From: Bacillus_BA songklensis
Lineage (GTDB): Bacteria; Bacillota; Bacilli; Bacillales; Bacillaceae_H
NCBI RefSeq assembly: GCF_042649685.1
Contig: NZ_JBHRZT010000007.1
Coordinates: 1-64,000, forward strand
DNA: 64,000 nucleotides
Reading direction: 5' to 3'
The number at the start of each line of letters is the position of its first letter. Position 1 is the stretch's first letter. Shown here one piece after another: positions 1-8,413 of this stretch. The notes below the pieces were generated by a model. That model did not search any database, had not been told where the DNA came from, and saw only the letters and a program-made list of their open reading frames with translations. The position numbers were made by a program, and so were the translations under genes.

Positions 1-45
1 GGCACCAATTAAGATAACGTCTGTTTTTTTCTGTCTGTCGCTCAT
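1..45 (-). CDS. mqo: Malate:quinone oxidoreductase, N-terminal 15 codons (partial)
   Basis: Only the first 15 codons are in the window and the gene continues beyond the left edge. The peptide reads MSDRQKKTDVILIGA. This matches the start of Bacillus Mqo, where a short polar tail leads into the first strand of the FAD-binding Rossmann fold (VILIGAG). Mqo is a membrane-associated FAD enzyme that oxidises malate to oxaloacetate and passes the electrons to quinone. An AAGGATGGGG ribosome site lies just upstream of the ATG. The identification rests on this short N-terminus, so a related FAD enzyme is possible. Confidence 0.6.
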   Translation of the reverse strand, partial: MSDRQKKTDVILIGA

Positions 46-155
46 TTTCCCCATCCTTATCCCCTAAGTTTGCAGAAAGGATGTAGGCGCTCCTGCTTAG
101 GTGTCACAAAAAGCCAGGCGCGACCTAGGAACACACCTTTTCTGCATCAATTATA
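46..155 (-). promoter_or_regulatory. Folded 5' leader and -10 box of mqo
   Basis: A TATAAT (complement of 150-155) stands about 7 nt before a leader that begins GCAGAAAAGG and pairs with CCTTTCTGC near the start codon. Inside is a second stem (TAGGT with ACCTA). The -35 is poor. The leader does not match any riboswitch consensus I know. It could be an RNA control element or simply a stable 5' UTR. Confidence 0.35.
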
Positions 156-185
156 ACCTGATCATAGTATATCACTACCTGCTTT

Positions 186-349
186 TTAGGCAGGTTGTTC
201 TTTTAAACATTTATGATATAGCTCAGTAATTTCGTTGTCGTCTAATTCTAAGATATCATCTTCTTTTTTAAAGCACTCCTCAATAGAGCATCTTCAATCT
301 TAATTCTCTCGATTTCTTTAAGAAAATAATACTTCAAAACATTATTCAT
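186..349 (-). pseudogene. Frameshifted small protein gene
   Basis: Reading leftwards from ATG at 349, behind a good AGGAGAGG site, the frame gives MNNVLKYYFLKEIERIKIEDA and soon stops. One base shift continues the protein as IEECFKKEDDILELDD..., ending in KCLKEQPA and a TAA at 186-188. Together they would make an acidic, helical protein of about 54 residues. I do not recognise the family. The frameshift near position 285 is seen directly, so the gene is called broken. Confidence 0.45.
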
Positions 350-1276
350 TTCTTGAACCTCTCCTGCATTTTATAATGTAAGTGCTCTCATAACTATGCT
401 CGATGTTAGGATTGAAATCATTTCGTGTAGCCAGCTTAACGGTAAGTAGCGTCAAAGCTTACGCGCGGTAAAAAAAGGGAATTCTATCAAAGGATGAACT
501 CTGCACAAAATGAAGTTGAATTTATTCATAAGTTATTTAGATCAGCCTCTTAATCTCAAGGTTAACAGGATATTACTGTTCTATGATTCTAGTGAATTAT
601 TTTTGCACCAGAACCTTAATATCCGTATCAATTGACTTTGAGTGATGATGTTCCTCACGCTTTGCTAACGTAAAGGGTACCGCTTTGACATCAACAGCTC
701 AGGTAAATCCTTTAATCTTAGTGTCATGTCTACCTTTCTCTGTCAGGATCACACGATTTGATAAACAATACTCCCGGATAACATTGTAAGCGTTTTCTAT
801 TTTTCATCTCTCTCTCTTGTATCCTTGTAAATTATTTTATCTGATAACGTTCATAAAGGATGAATTCTGGGATGAAATTAGCAAAAATTACGATAAATCA
901 GATTATTCTTATCCTAAAACAGAAGAAATCTTCAAAACCTAGGTAGTTTTTGAAAATAACTGGTGTAGGATTGACTAACAGGAATTTTCTCTCGTTTTTT
1001 CATCACCAGCACAAACATCGAGTGGCATCAGGATAACTCTCCTAGATATGATCAACGTTAACGATATAGGATCGATGACATCACACAAAGCAATCCTTTG
1101 CTTTGGTAAAAGAAAATCGTATATTTATGGGTACCAGAAGATTCTGGTGCAAGAAATCTATGATTTTCTGAGCAGGATAATAATTGAATCCCCCTATCTA
1201 AAAAGATTATGAGGGTATTGTGTTCACATAACCCAGATTATCGGTAGTCAATGTATCTCGGACACTATAAAAACAC

Positions 1277-1307
1277 CCTTCAGACCTTGTGTTCTGAAGG
1301 ATTTTTT
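1277..1307 (+). terminator. Rho-independent terminator
   Basis: Stem CCTTCAGA/TCTGAAGG with an 8-nt loop, followed by ATTTTTTG. It lies downstream of the decayed stretch and isolates the resolvase promoter. Confidence 0.6.
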
Positions 1308-1424
1308 GTTCATATAATAGTGCTATTGGTAGCCCGACCGTGCATAAAAGTATACCTTTGTAAATACAACCTGTGAAGCTATCAAACTCAGTAAAATCAA
1401 GTTTAAAAGGGTGGTTAAAATATT

Positions 1425-1475
1425 TTATAAACGTTTATAACAACGAAACACCTTTATAAACGAAAATGATATAAT
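1425..1475 (+). promoter_or_regulatory. Palindrome, half-site and -10 box before the resolvase gene
   Basis: A perfect 16-bp palindrome TTATAAACGTTTATAA (1425-1440) is followed 12 bp later by a half-copy TTTATAAACG (1453-1462). The half-copy sits just upstream of a TATAAT at 1470-1475. Resolvase genes usually autoregulate from their res site, so this is the likely operator and perhaps part of a res site. The recombination role is inferred. Confidence 0.5.
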
Positions 1476-1506
1476 AAAGGAACATAATATCAGAGGGGAA
1501 ATTTAA

Positions 1507-2139
1507 TTGGAAAATATTTACGGATACATGCGTGTAAGTACGAAAGAACAGAATGAACAGCGAAAATTACAAAAAATGTTAGAGAAAGGTGTGGAGGATC
1601 GACGCATCTTTGTCGATAAAGCAAGTGGAAAAAATTTTGATCGCCCTCAATACCAATTGCTGCGGAAGATACTTGGAAAAGGTGACCTTGTGTATATAGA
1701 TGCTCTGGATCGGATGGGCCGTAATTATGATGAAGTCATTGCAGAGTGGAAGCATATTACACGAGAACTAAAGGCGGATATCATTGTTCTGGAAAACGAG
1801 TCTCTCTTCGACAGCCGTAAGTTCAGGGACATGGGAGATATGGGCCGTCTAATGGAAGATCAGTTTTTATCCTTACTTTCTTACGTTGCAGATCAGGAGC
1901 GCAAGAAAATTCGTCAACGCCAAGCAGAAGGAATTGCCGTGGCGAAATCCCAGGGAAGGCATCTAGGGCGGCCTCAGGTAAACTTATCAACCCTCAGTAA
2001 GAAGCAGCTATATATAATAGAAGAAACTTATCCAAAATGGAAAAATGGAGAAGTGACTGGAGTCATATTCATGGAAATGTTAGAACTGAAGAAAAACACG
2101 TTTTATAAAATCATGAAGGAATATGAAAGAGATATTTAA
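1507..2139 (+). CDS. Serine recombinase of the resolvase/invertase family
   Basis: This 210-residue protein carries an N-terminal resolvase domain: IYGYMRVST with the nucleophile Ser11, then DALDRMGRN with the expected arginines. A long helix (DQERKKIRQRQAEGIAVAK) leads to a GRHLGRP linker and a C-terminal helix-turn-helix. The length is usual for Tn3-type TnpR proteins. The start is TTG, supported by an AGAGGGG site about 8 nt upstream; no ATG lies nearby. No transposase accompanies it, so it is either an orphan or the survivor of a lost transposon. A palindromic operator precedes it, and related motifs recur at 846, 11.7 and 13.6 kb. It should cut and exchange DNA strands through a 5' phosphoserine. 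Confidence 0.9.
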   Translation: MENIYGYMRVSTKEQNEQRKLQKMLEKGVEDRRIFVDKASGKNFDRPQYQLLRKILGKGDLVYIDALDRMGRNYDEVIAEWKHITRELKADIIVLENESLFDSRKFRDMGDMGRLMEDQFLSLLSYVADQERKKIRQRQAEGIAVAKSQGRHLGRPQVNLSTLSKKQLYIIEETYPKWKNGEVTGVIFMEMLELKKNTFYKIMKEYERDI

Positions 2140-2236
2140 CATATTACTGAAGTTAATAATTTGAATGCCATTTCAAAGGTGGCCGTATAAATAACCCGCA
2201 AAAGTTTAATTATAGGAGCTATTTAAACAACGGCTA

Positions 2237-2287
2237 CCCGTTAGCCAACCATGCAGCGCTGATCTTATGCTGCATGGTTGGCTAATA
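2237..2287. repeat. Inverted copy of the GCATGGTTGGCTAACGGG repeat
   Basis: Perfect 17-bp arms TTAGCCAACCATGCAGC (2241-2257) and GCTGCATGGTTGGCTAA (2269-2285) flank an 11-nt loop. The left arm, read on the minus strand, shares 18 bases with a repeat at 10214-10231. No T-run follows, so a simple terminator is unlikely. Confidence 0.55.
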
Positions 2288-2303
2288 GGTGTGTTGAATT
2301 AAC

Positions 2304-2423
2304 ATGTACGACAGTAAAGAATGTTATTATCAGTTGATCCCTGAAGGGCTAGTCACCAAAGGATATTCATCTGAAGATCTTTTTTACCCTGACGATAACA
2401 TGCCTTATATAAATAAAGGATGA
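2304..2423 (+). CDS. Possible 39-residue peptide, unrecognised
   Basis: A short frame (MYDSKECYYQLIPEGLVTKG...) runs from ATG at 2304 into the next terminator stem. It has no clear ribosome site and no family I recognise. The sequence is not low-complexity, so it may be the fragment of a longer lost gene. Low confidence as an expressed gene. Confidence 0.2.
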   Translation: MYDSKECYYQLIPEGLVTKGYSSEDLFYPDDNMPYINKG

Positions 2424-2457
2424 AACGAGAAGGAGCATTCTGTCTCATCCTTTATTT
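2410..2457. terminator. Bidirectional terminator
   Basis: AATAAAGGATGA pairs with TCATCCTTTATT, with T-runs on both strands. It serves the convergent serine hydrolase gene and anything entering from the left. Confidence 0.6.
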
Positions 2458-2494
2458 TTGTTTAAATTTTGGAATGGTAATGGTATGTTTAATT

Positions 2495-3961
2495 TTATGA
2501 GATTTTATCTGATATTTTACTAAATGTAATCGGTTTCGAGCTTAACATCAGTGGTAAGTGTAATTTAAAATGAGACAAGTTTCCTTCTACGTCTATTTCA
2601 TAACCTATTAAAATATTCATTTCTGTCCCGAAAAGGTTCCACTTTGTCATAAACATGTTGTAATGATGGTGTTTCATCTCTGTATCAAAGGCTTCCCACC
2701 TTAAATATAACGTATTATTTTGTGTATACACGTTGATTTTTCCATATGCAGGATGTTCAAAAATTCCTGTATAATCTTCTAACTTATGTGTAAAAGTTGT
2801 TTCTTTTACCTGTGGAAGGGGTTCATCTAATTGTTTCATCATTTCTTTAAACTTAACAGTGTCTTCTATAGCTCGATTATGCCAGTCAATTTTATCCAGA
2901 TCTAGTAATTCGTCATAAATTTGATTTGAAAGGTAAGTAGGTAGTAACGTAGTCCCAGTATTCGTTAATATAACAAGTCCAACATTTTCTTGTGGTATAA
3001 AGGAAACAAGTGCTGAAAATCCATCAATATTCCCACCGTGATGGATTATTTTATAACCACGATATGCACTAATAAACCATCCAAGTCCATAGCAATTTAG
3101 TGTTGTTTCTGGTGGAGATAAAAGTGGCTCCTCTGGAATCGGAATATGCGGTTGATACATTTGTTGTAACATATTCGCTGTAATTAGTTCATGTTTGCTC
3201 ACTTTTCCTTGATTTAAGTGGAATAGCACCCATTTAGCCATATCATCGACATTTGAGTTTATACATCCCGCAGCGCCAACTGTATCGATGTTACGAAATG
3301 GCACTTCAATTATTTTTCCGTCTTTTTCAATGTACGGAAGTGCGTGATCATCTGCTTCTTGTGAGGTGGTAACTGAGAAGTTTGTCTGTTCCATATGAAG
3401 AGGTTGCAGAATATGCTCAGTTACATATTGTTCCCATGTTTGATGTGTAATTTTTTCTACCATATAGCTAATGGTTGCATACATTAAATTATTGTATAAA
3501 AAGGTTGTACGAAAAGGTGCATCTAGCTCCAAGTGTCGGATTTTTTCCATGATATCTTTTCGTCTTAATGATGATCCATACCATAGTAGATCGTGACGAC
3601 TAACACCAGCACGATGAGAAGCTAAATCACGAGCTGTAATTTCTGAGCTTACTAGAGGATCATGAAGTGCAAAAGTAGGAACGTAAGTTTGAACTGGTGT
3701 ATCCCATTTAAATTTTTGTTGTTGGGCAAGTAAACTTAGGGAGAGTGTACCAAATGCTTTTGTAGATGAACCAATCGCAAATAGTGTATTTGACGTAACA
3801 GGTTTCTTATTTTCAATGTCACGGTATCCAAATCCTTCAGAAAGAATAACTTCTCCATCTTTTATGATTGCGACTGCTGTCCCTGGAACCTTTAAATCTT
3901 TCATCATTCCCTTTGTATAATCACGTAAGCGACCTATAAGAGAGGATTCTATTTTTTGCAT
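2495..3961 (-). CDS. Serine hydrolase, class C beta-lactamase / PBP-like
   Basis: The 488-residue protein has a beta-lactamase-fold domain (about 1-355) with SSTK (Ser65, Lys68), YNN (Tyr156, Asn158) and HHGG in place of the KTG box. A C-terminal beta-rich domain resembling DUF3471 follows (about 375-480). There is no signal peptide, so it is probably cytoplasmic or leaves by an unknown route. Such enzymes are usually esterases or D-amino-peptidases and only rarely hydrolyse beta-lactams. The start is supported by AAAGGAG 10 nt upstream. It lies beside a true class A beta-lactamase locus, but nothing shows joint regulation; no BlaI box precedes it. Substrate unknown. Confidence 0.85.
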   Translation of the reverse strand: MQKIESSLIGRLRDYTKGMMKDLKVPGTAVAIIKDGEVILSEGFGYRDIENKKPVTSNTLFAIGSSTKAFGTLSLSLLAQQQKFKWDTPVQTYVPTFALHDPLVSSEITARDLASHRAGVSRHDLLWYGSSLRRKDIMEKIRHLELDAPFRTTFLYNNLMYATISYMVEKITHQTWEQYVTEHILQPLHMEQTNFSVTTSQEADDHALPYIEKDGKIIEVPFRNIDTVGAAGCINSNVDDMAKWVLFHLNQGKVSKHELITANMLQQMYQPHIPIPEEPLLSPPETTLNCYGLGWFISAYRGYKIIHHGGNIDGFSALVSFIPQENVGLVILTNTGTTLLPTYLSNQIYDELLDLDKIDWHNRAIEDTVKFKEMMKQLDEPLPQVKETTFTHKLEDYTGIFEHPAYGKINVYTQNNTLYLRWEAFDTEMKHHHYNMFMTKWNLFGTEMNILIGYEIDVEGNLSHFKLHLPLMLSSKPITFSKISDKIS

Positions 3962-4317
3962 AAGTCTTTGTCTCCTTTACCATTTTTTTCTATAAATAAG
4001 TTATTCCTGATAAGGAAGAGAAAGACCTTGTTATTAACAAAGATGTCATAGTTTTTTTAGAATTTCACTATAAGGTGTGATTGACGTACCCATAAAAGTT
4101 TTTTACAAATAATAAATCCGGCATATAAAGTATAGAGGGGTTTACCACTATTATCTAAAATGTTCGTTTTTGCTACAAGTCCTATCGGTACCAATGCATT
4201 GGTAAATATTGTATCACTATGATCTAGTTTTACACATATCTCGGCTGAACCTCTACATTCCATTATTAGTATAATGGTGTAAAATAAAAGGAAGATTGTA
4301 TAAGTGAGGTGTTTATA
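3962..4317. other. Intergenic stretch with no convincing gene
   Basis: An open minus-strand frame of about 100 codons crosses this region, but it lacks a ribosome site and runs through the start of the plus-strand gene at 4318. A TATAAT at 4271-4276 is a possible -10 for that gene. Nothing else recognised. Confidence 0.3.
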
Positions 4318-4524
4318 ATGAAAAAACAGAGATGTACCGAACCACAAAATCCCTATATGAAACAAATTAGAGATTTATTCATTGTTACAAGTTGTTATGC
4401 TACTTATACTTTCTTCAAGATAGGTAAAAAACGATATATTCATTCAAGCTACGATGGCGAACAAGTCTTTCATGTTTTAGATTTGGAGAAAAAAGAAGTT
4501 GAAGTCTCAAAAACTTTCTTGTAG
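4318..4524 (+). CDS. Small basic protein of unknown function
   Basis: The 68-residue product begins MKKQRCTEPQNPYMKQIRDL. It looks soluble, with a central beta-rich part (YATYTFFKIGKKRYIHSSYD) and an acidic tail. I recognise no family. ATG at 4318 is preferred over the ATG three codons earlier because GAGGTG lies 6 nt before it. It converges with the beta-lactamase gene and they share a terminator region. Coding status rests on the ribosome site and non-repetitive composition. Confidence 0.55.
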   Translation: MKKQRCTEPQNPYMKQIRDLFIVTSCYATYTFFKIGKKRYIHSSYDGEQVFHVLDLEKKEVEVSKTFL

Positions 4525-4530
4525 TAAAAA

Positions 4531-4560
4531 ACGACCTTCACCCAAAGAGTCGTACTCTTT
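4531..4560. terminator. Overlapping stem-loops between convergent genes
   Basis: ACGAC/GTCGT and AAAGAGT/ACTCTTT stems overlap. On the minus strand they are followed by a T-run (complement of 4525-4531), which would end bla transcription. Confidence 0.45.
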
Positions 4561-4575
4561 CTCTAAAATGTTAAT

Positions 4576-5520
4576 CTATTTGTTGTTAGAAAACGCCTGA
4601 ACAATCACTTTTGTAGCCTTTGCGATGAGTTCATCATTAAAGCTTGCATTCTCTGCATTGCGACTTGACATGATCGCAATAATAATCGGTTCTCGATTTG
4701 GTGGCCACACAATCGCTATATCATTTCGAGTTCCATAGCCACCGGCTCCGCTCTTATCTCCAACCTCCCAACCTTCTGGTACACCAGCTCGAATGAGGGA
4801 ATCACCTGTAGTATTCCCTTTTAGCCAATTTGTGAAAATTTCTTGCTTATCGGCAGGAAGGTACTCACTGATTCCAAACACCTCAAGGGTAGTTGCAAGT
4901 GCTTTAGGGGTACTTGTATCCCGTGAATCCCCAGGAATAGCTTCGTTCAAATCTGGTTCAATACGGTCAGCCATTGTGATAGTATCGCCACTTTCTCGTA
5001 ACGCCTTTTCAAATCCATCTGGTCCGCCTAATTCTTCGAACAGAAGATTTCCTGCTGTATTATCACTATACTGCATCGCTGCTTCAGCTATCTTTCCTAG
5101 ACTCATCCCTTTATTCACAAAATCTTCTGTAATTGGAGAATAGGTAACAATATCTTCATTGGTGAATGTCCTTATTTCCTCAAGCACTGATATCGGATTT
5201 TGCTTTAATAAAACAGCTGCGGCTAGGGCTTTGAATGTAGATGTGTACGCAAATCGTTCGTCCTCACGAAATTCCACGGTTTCTTTTGTTCCTGTGTCAA
5301 TGGCATAGACCCCAAGCCTCGCGTCATATTCCTTCTCAAGTTGTTCAAATTTCTCCATTGTGGTTTCTTTTGCCGTTATATTTTCTGACGTTTGGTTAGT
5401 TCCCCCCGTATGTTCTGTTTCTGATTGTTGTACAACCTGTTTTTTCTCATCTGAGCAGCCTACAACCATAAGTACCAAGCCTATCGGTGCTAGTATTTGA
5501 TAAATCCCTCTTTTGTTCAT
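4576..5520 (-). CDS. bla: Class A beta-lactamase, lipoprotein type
   Basis: The 314-residue enzyme hydrolyses beta-lactams outside the membrane. It has every class A motif: STFK (Ser94, Lys97), SDN (152-154), the omega-loop EPDLNE (Glu188, equivalent to Glu166) and KSG (256-258). The N-terminus is a lipoprotein signal with lipobox VVGC (Cys22), so the mature protein should be lipid-anchored. A serine/threonine/glutamate-rich linker (about 25-55) precedes the catalytic domain. AGGAGG stands about 9 nt before the ATG. The gene is divergent from blaR1-blaI, and three BlaI-type operators lie between, so induction by beta-lactams is expected. The KSG variant is normal (TEM has it). The spectrum cannot be told from sequence. 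Confidence 0.96.
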   Translation of the reverse strand: MNKRGIYQILAPIGLVLMVVGCSDEKKQVVQQSETEHTGGTNQTSENITAKETTMEKFEQLEKEYDARLGVYAIDTGTKETVEFREDERFAYTSTFKALAAAVLLKQNPISVLEEIRTFTNEDIVTYSPITEDFVNKGMSLGKIAEAAMQYSDNTAGNLLFEELGGPDGFEKALRESGDTITMADRIEPDLNEAIPGDSRDTSTPKALATTLEVFGISEYLPADKQEIFTNWLKGNTTGDSLIRAGVPEGWEVGDKSGAGGYGTRNDIAIVWPPNREPIIIAIMSSRNAENASFNDELIAKATKVIVQAFSNNK

Positions 5521-5598
5521 GATGTAAAACCTCCTAATTATTTGATTAGACTCTTATGTACGAATTGAAAAAACAACCTTATTCAAGGAGTTTTAACA

Positions 5599-5650
5599 GA
5601 TTACATTTGTAGTCCGATTACATCTGTAGTACAATATTACATATGTAATC
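5599..5650. promoter_or_regulatory. Three BlaI operators (bla/blaR1 intergenic region)
   Basis: Three TACA-N2-TGTA boxes follow each other: GATTACATTTGTAGTC (5599-5614), GATTACATCTGTAGTA (5616-5631) and the perfect palindrome ATTACATATGTAAT (5636-5649). This is the BlaI/MecI recognition pattern. They lie between divergent bla and blaR1, so one repressor can shut both directions. Confidence 0.88.
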
Positions 5651-5741
5651 AAATAAAGTCAACTCTTTATTTTTTCCCCATCAAGCTACTATAAATATGC
5701 TATATACCTGTTTTTAAAAATTTAAAAATTCAAGAGAGCTG

Positions 5742-7526
5742 GTGTTGAAGGACATGTTTTTAACTCATTTTATAATTGGCCTATTGGTGTCTTCATTTTC
5801 CGTTACTGTTATTCTACTTATACGAAAATGGTTTGGAAGACAACTAACAGCAAAATGGCATTATCATTTGTGGATGTTTCTTTTTATCGCTTTAGCACTT
5901 CCATTCATACCTACTCATTTATATAATTTTAGTTCTCTCTTTAGCGGTGGGGATACATATCAGACTAATGCGCTCAGCCCTAATACGGAAATAACTGGAA
6001 CTAATATGATGCAGGGCCTACACTTGATACAAGACTTTTCTGTATCTGTCAATCGGCCGGACCTGTCCTTACTTAATATGGGAGTGATGGGATTATGGAT
6101 GTCAGGGTTGCTATTATTTATTTTTACTATGGTTCGTGGATGGCTCACACTTAGAAGGATAAAGAATTATTCTTCTACGTTTTCCAATCAAGAAGTTCTC
6201 GTGCTTTTCGAAGAATGCAAGAAAAGACTACAGATTAAAAAATCAATAAAGATTGTTATTTCGAAAAAAGTCCAATCTCCAATGATATTCGGACTTTTTC
6301 AAACATATATCGTCTTACCTTCTCAGCATGAAAACTGGCTCAGCTTGAAACATTACGAGTATATCTTTCTTCATGAACTGAATCACTATAAAAACAAGGA
6401 TCTGCTGACAAATTACGTGATATTGTTCTATCAAATCATTTATTGGTTTAATCCCCTTGTCTGGCTTGCTTTTAGAGAAATGAGATTAGATCGGGAAATC
6501 GCATGTGATACATCTGTTTTACATTTACTAGATGATAATTCATTTAGTGAATATGGAAATACAATCATTAATTTTGTGGATCTTTCGAAACGGTCAAGTA
6601 AGCTACAGTTAGTGACACAAATAAACGGTTCGAAGCGTCAAATCAAAAAACGAATTGAACAAATTTCTGCCTATAAGCCTGGCGCAAAGAAATCAATAAG
6701 AAAAAGCGTCTTTATTTATGTGTTGGCCAGTATCATTTTGACAATCCAATTACCTGTCATTTCCGCATTTGCGACGGAGAACGACCGATACTATTTTAAT
6801 AATGACGGAACAGTTTATGAGGATTTACATCAATTCTTTAAAGGGTATGAAGGAAGCTTTGTTTTATATGATCATAGTGCACAACAATATCGCATTTATA
6901 ATGAAGAGAAAAGTACGTTGCGGGTATCACCTGATTCCACATACAAAATCTATAGTGCCTTATTTGCACTAGAATCAAATGTGATATCACCCGAAGAATC
7001 CACCCTTTCATGGGATGGGACGGAGCAACCCTATGACGCTTGGAATATGGATCAGGATGTCTCATCTGCTTTACAAAAATCTGTAAACTGGTATTTCCAA
7101 GAACTAGATCGTAGAACAGGATTTGAAACAATACAATCCAATCTACAAGACATAAACTATGGAAACTCCAATGTATCTGGGGAATTAGGTGAATTCTGGC
7201 ACGAATCCTCATTAAAAATTTCTCCAGTCGAGCAAGTGCAACTGCTGCAAGCCTTTTATAACAATCAATTGGGATATAAGGAAATGCATATCCAAGCTGT
7301 GAAGGAAGCACTACTCTTAGAAAAGAATGAAGAAGCTCGCCTATCAGGAAAAACAGGTACAGGAACAGTGAATGGAAAAAACATCAATGGTTGGTTTATC
7401 GGGTATGTAGAGACGAAGAACAATACTTATTTCTTTGCTACCAATATACAAAATGAAGATGATGCATCTGGAAGCAAGGCTGTAGAAATTACTTTATCAA
7501 TTTTAAAAGATTTAGGAATCTATTAA
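5742..7526 (+). CDS. blaR1: BlaR1 beta-lactam sensor and M56 protease
   Basis: BlaR1 (594 residues) senses beta-lactams outside and triggers loss of BlaI repression inside. The N-terminal half holds several membrane helices and the zinc protease motif HELNH (211-215). After a further membrane segment (about 326-345) comes the extracellular penicillin-binding sensor with STYK (Ser399, Lys402) and KTGTGTVNG near residue 535. Length and domain order match the family. Candidate starts are GTG 5742, TTG 5745 and ATG 5754; GTG is kept because AGAGAG precedes it, but ATG 5754 is possible. It is followed after 20 nt by blaI. Confidence 0.95.
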   Translation: MLKDMFLTHFIIGLLVSSFSVTVILLIRKWFGRQLTAKWHYHLWMFLFIALALPFIPTHLYNFSSLFSGGDTYQTNALSPNTEITGTNMMQGLHLIQDFSVSVNRPDLSLLNMGVMGLWMSGLLLFIFTMVRGWLTLRRIKNYSSTFSNQEVLVLFEECKKRLQIKKSIKIVISKKVQSPMIFGLFQTYIVLPSQHENWLSLKHYEYIFLHELNHYKNKDLLTNYVILFYQIIYWFNPLVWLAFREMRLDREIACDTSVLHLLDDNSFSEYGNTIINFVDLSKRSSKLQLVTQINGSKRQIKKRIEQISAYKPGAKKSIRKSVFIYVLASIILTIQLPVISAFATENDRYYFNNDGTVYEDLHQFFKGYEGSFVLYDHSAQQYRIYNEEKSTLRVSPDSTYKIYSALFALESNVISPEESTLSWDGTEQPYDAWNMDQDVSSALQKSVNWYFQELDRRTGFETIQSNLQDINYGNSNVSGELGEFWHESSLKISPVEQVQLLQAFYNNQLGYKEMHIQAVKEALLLEKNEEARLSGKTGTGTVNGKNINGWFIGYVETKNNTYFFATNIQNEDDASGSKAVEITLSILKDLGIY

Positions 7527-7546
7527 AGAAAATGGAGGGGATAAAT

Positions 7547-7930
7547 ATGGAGAAAAACATTCCTAGTATATCAGAATCAGAATGGGAAATCATGAACGTG
7601 CTTTGGGATAAAGCTCCTCAAACAGCGAATGACATCATACTTTCCTTACAGGAGAGTACCGATTGGAAGCCGAAAACCATACGCACTCTTCTCGATCGAT
7701 TGGTTCAAAAAGGTGTAGTAGGTGTCAATAAAAATCTAAGAGTTTACACCTTTTACCCGCTCTATACACAGGAAGAGTGCCAGCGTGCCGAGACCGAATC
7801 ATTTATCAAGCGTATCTATGGAGGTACCCTGAAATCCATGCTTGCCCAATTCATTCAGGAAGATGCCCTATCTGATGATGATATCAATGAACTACGCTTT
7901 ATTTTAGATAAGAAACCTAAAAAGCAATAA
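7547..7930 (+). CDS. blaI: BlaI/MecI family repressor
   Basis: The 127-residue protein has the winged-helix domain (ISESEWEIMNVLWDKAPQTA..., about 6-75) followed by a dimerisation tail, the usual length for BlaI. It should bind the three TACA/TGTA boxes at 5599-5650 and repress bla and its own operon until BlaR1 signalling inactivates it. ATG at 7547 is chosen over ATG 7532 because GGAGGGG lies 6 nt before it. It is the last gene of blaR1-blaI and is followed directly by a terminator. Confidence 0.95.
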   Translation: MEKNIPSISESEWEIMNVLWDKAPQTANDIILSLQESTDWKPKTIRTLLDRLVQKGVVGVNKNLRVYTFYPLYTQEECQRAETESFIKRIYGGTLKSMLAQFIQEDALSDDDINELRFILDKKPKKQ

Positions 7931-7942
7931 TATTAAAAAAGA

Positions 7943-7973
7943 CGATTTGGAATTTTTCCAAATCGCTTTTTTT
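7943..7973 (+). terminator. Rho-independent terminator of blaR1-blaI
   Basis: CGATTTGGAA/TTCCAAATCG with a 3-nt loop, followed by C and a run of T. Confidence 0.85.
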
Positions 7974-8090
7974 GGTCGAAATCGAAATAGCGGGGGACAT
8001 ATTACTCATGTAATTATCGCTTTCTTCCCTGTAAATACTATGCCCGTTAGTCATAATGAACGAAACGGCCCCAGTTTGCTAAACGTAGGT

Positions 8091-8245
8091 TACACTTGGT
8101 CATAATGTTAGTGTCAAAAACTAAAAACCAAGTGTAGAGCTACACACGAAGGGAGCCATTAACTATGAAGGATGTATTTATTCAACTAAATTGCTTCGAT
8201 AGTTTAAGTACAACCCTTCACAATCTCATGTATATTTTAAAATAA
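8091..8245 (+). other. Inverted repeat and 26-codon frame, probable mobile-element debris
   Basis: TACACTTGGT (8091-8100) and ACCAAGTGTA (8127-8136) form a 10-bp inverted repeat. Behind it, AAGGGAG precedes ATG 8165 and a frame MKDVFIQLNCFDSLSTTLHN... that stops at 8245. This looks like the beginning of a lost transposase-type gene, but no family is recognised. Confidence 0.25.
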
Positions 8246-8294
8246 ATATCCAGTTTTCTTTAAAGATGTTGTTCAATTATATAACCCGTTTACG

Positions 8295-8312
8295 AAACAA
8301 CTTTATTGTCAT
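8295..8312 (-). repeat. 18-bp repeat, copy 1 of 2
   Basis: Read on the minus strand this is ATGACAATAAAGTTGTTT, identical to 11825-11842 on the plus strand. It continues into TCGTAAAC, which resembles the recombinase-like motif family. Confidence 0.6.
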
Positions 8313-8413
8313 TCACACCAGTGTTCGTGCAACCAGGGGCAGAATAAACATCGCTCAAGTACCCCTTGCCCTATTGGTTACTAGTTAGTCTCATTATTGT
8401 TTTGCATCTTACG

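Larger units (their letters stand above)
359..1500. other. Decayed accessory stretch without an intact gene
   Basis: No intact gene is visible. On the minus strand between about 800 and 597 two frames join into a plausible protein end (YNVIREYCLSNRVILTEKG, then AVDVKAVPFTLAKREEHHH, ending KVLVQK), separated by a stop or frameshift. On the plus strand 859-942 reads DEFWDEISKNYDKSDYSYPK, resembling the N-terminus of class I SAM-dependent methyltransferases, and then stops. A 7-2-7 palindrome (ACCAGAA-GA-TTCTGGT) lies at 1131-1146. The region reads as remains of lost genes. Confidence 0.4.

Noticed and set aside
4057..4365. Open minus-strand frame of 102 codons
   Set aside because: No ribosome site, overlaps the better supported gene at 4318, and half of it is simple hydrophobic sequence.
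5960..7311. Antisense frames inside blaR1
   Set aside because: Shadows of a clear coding gene.
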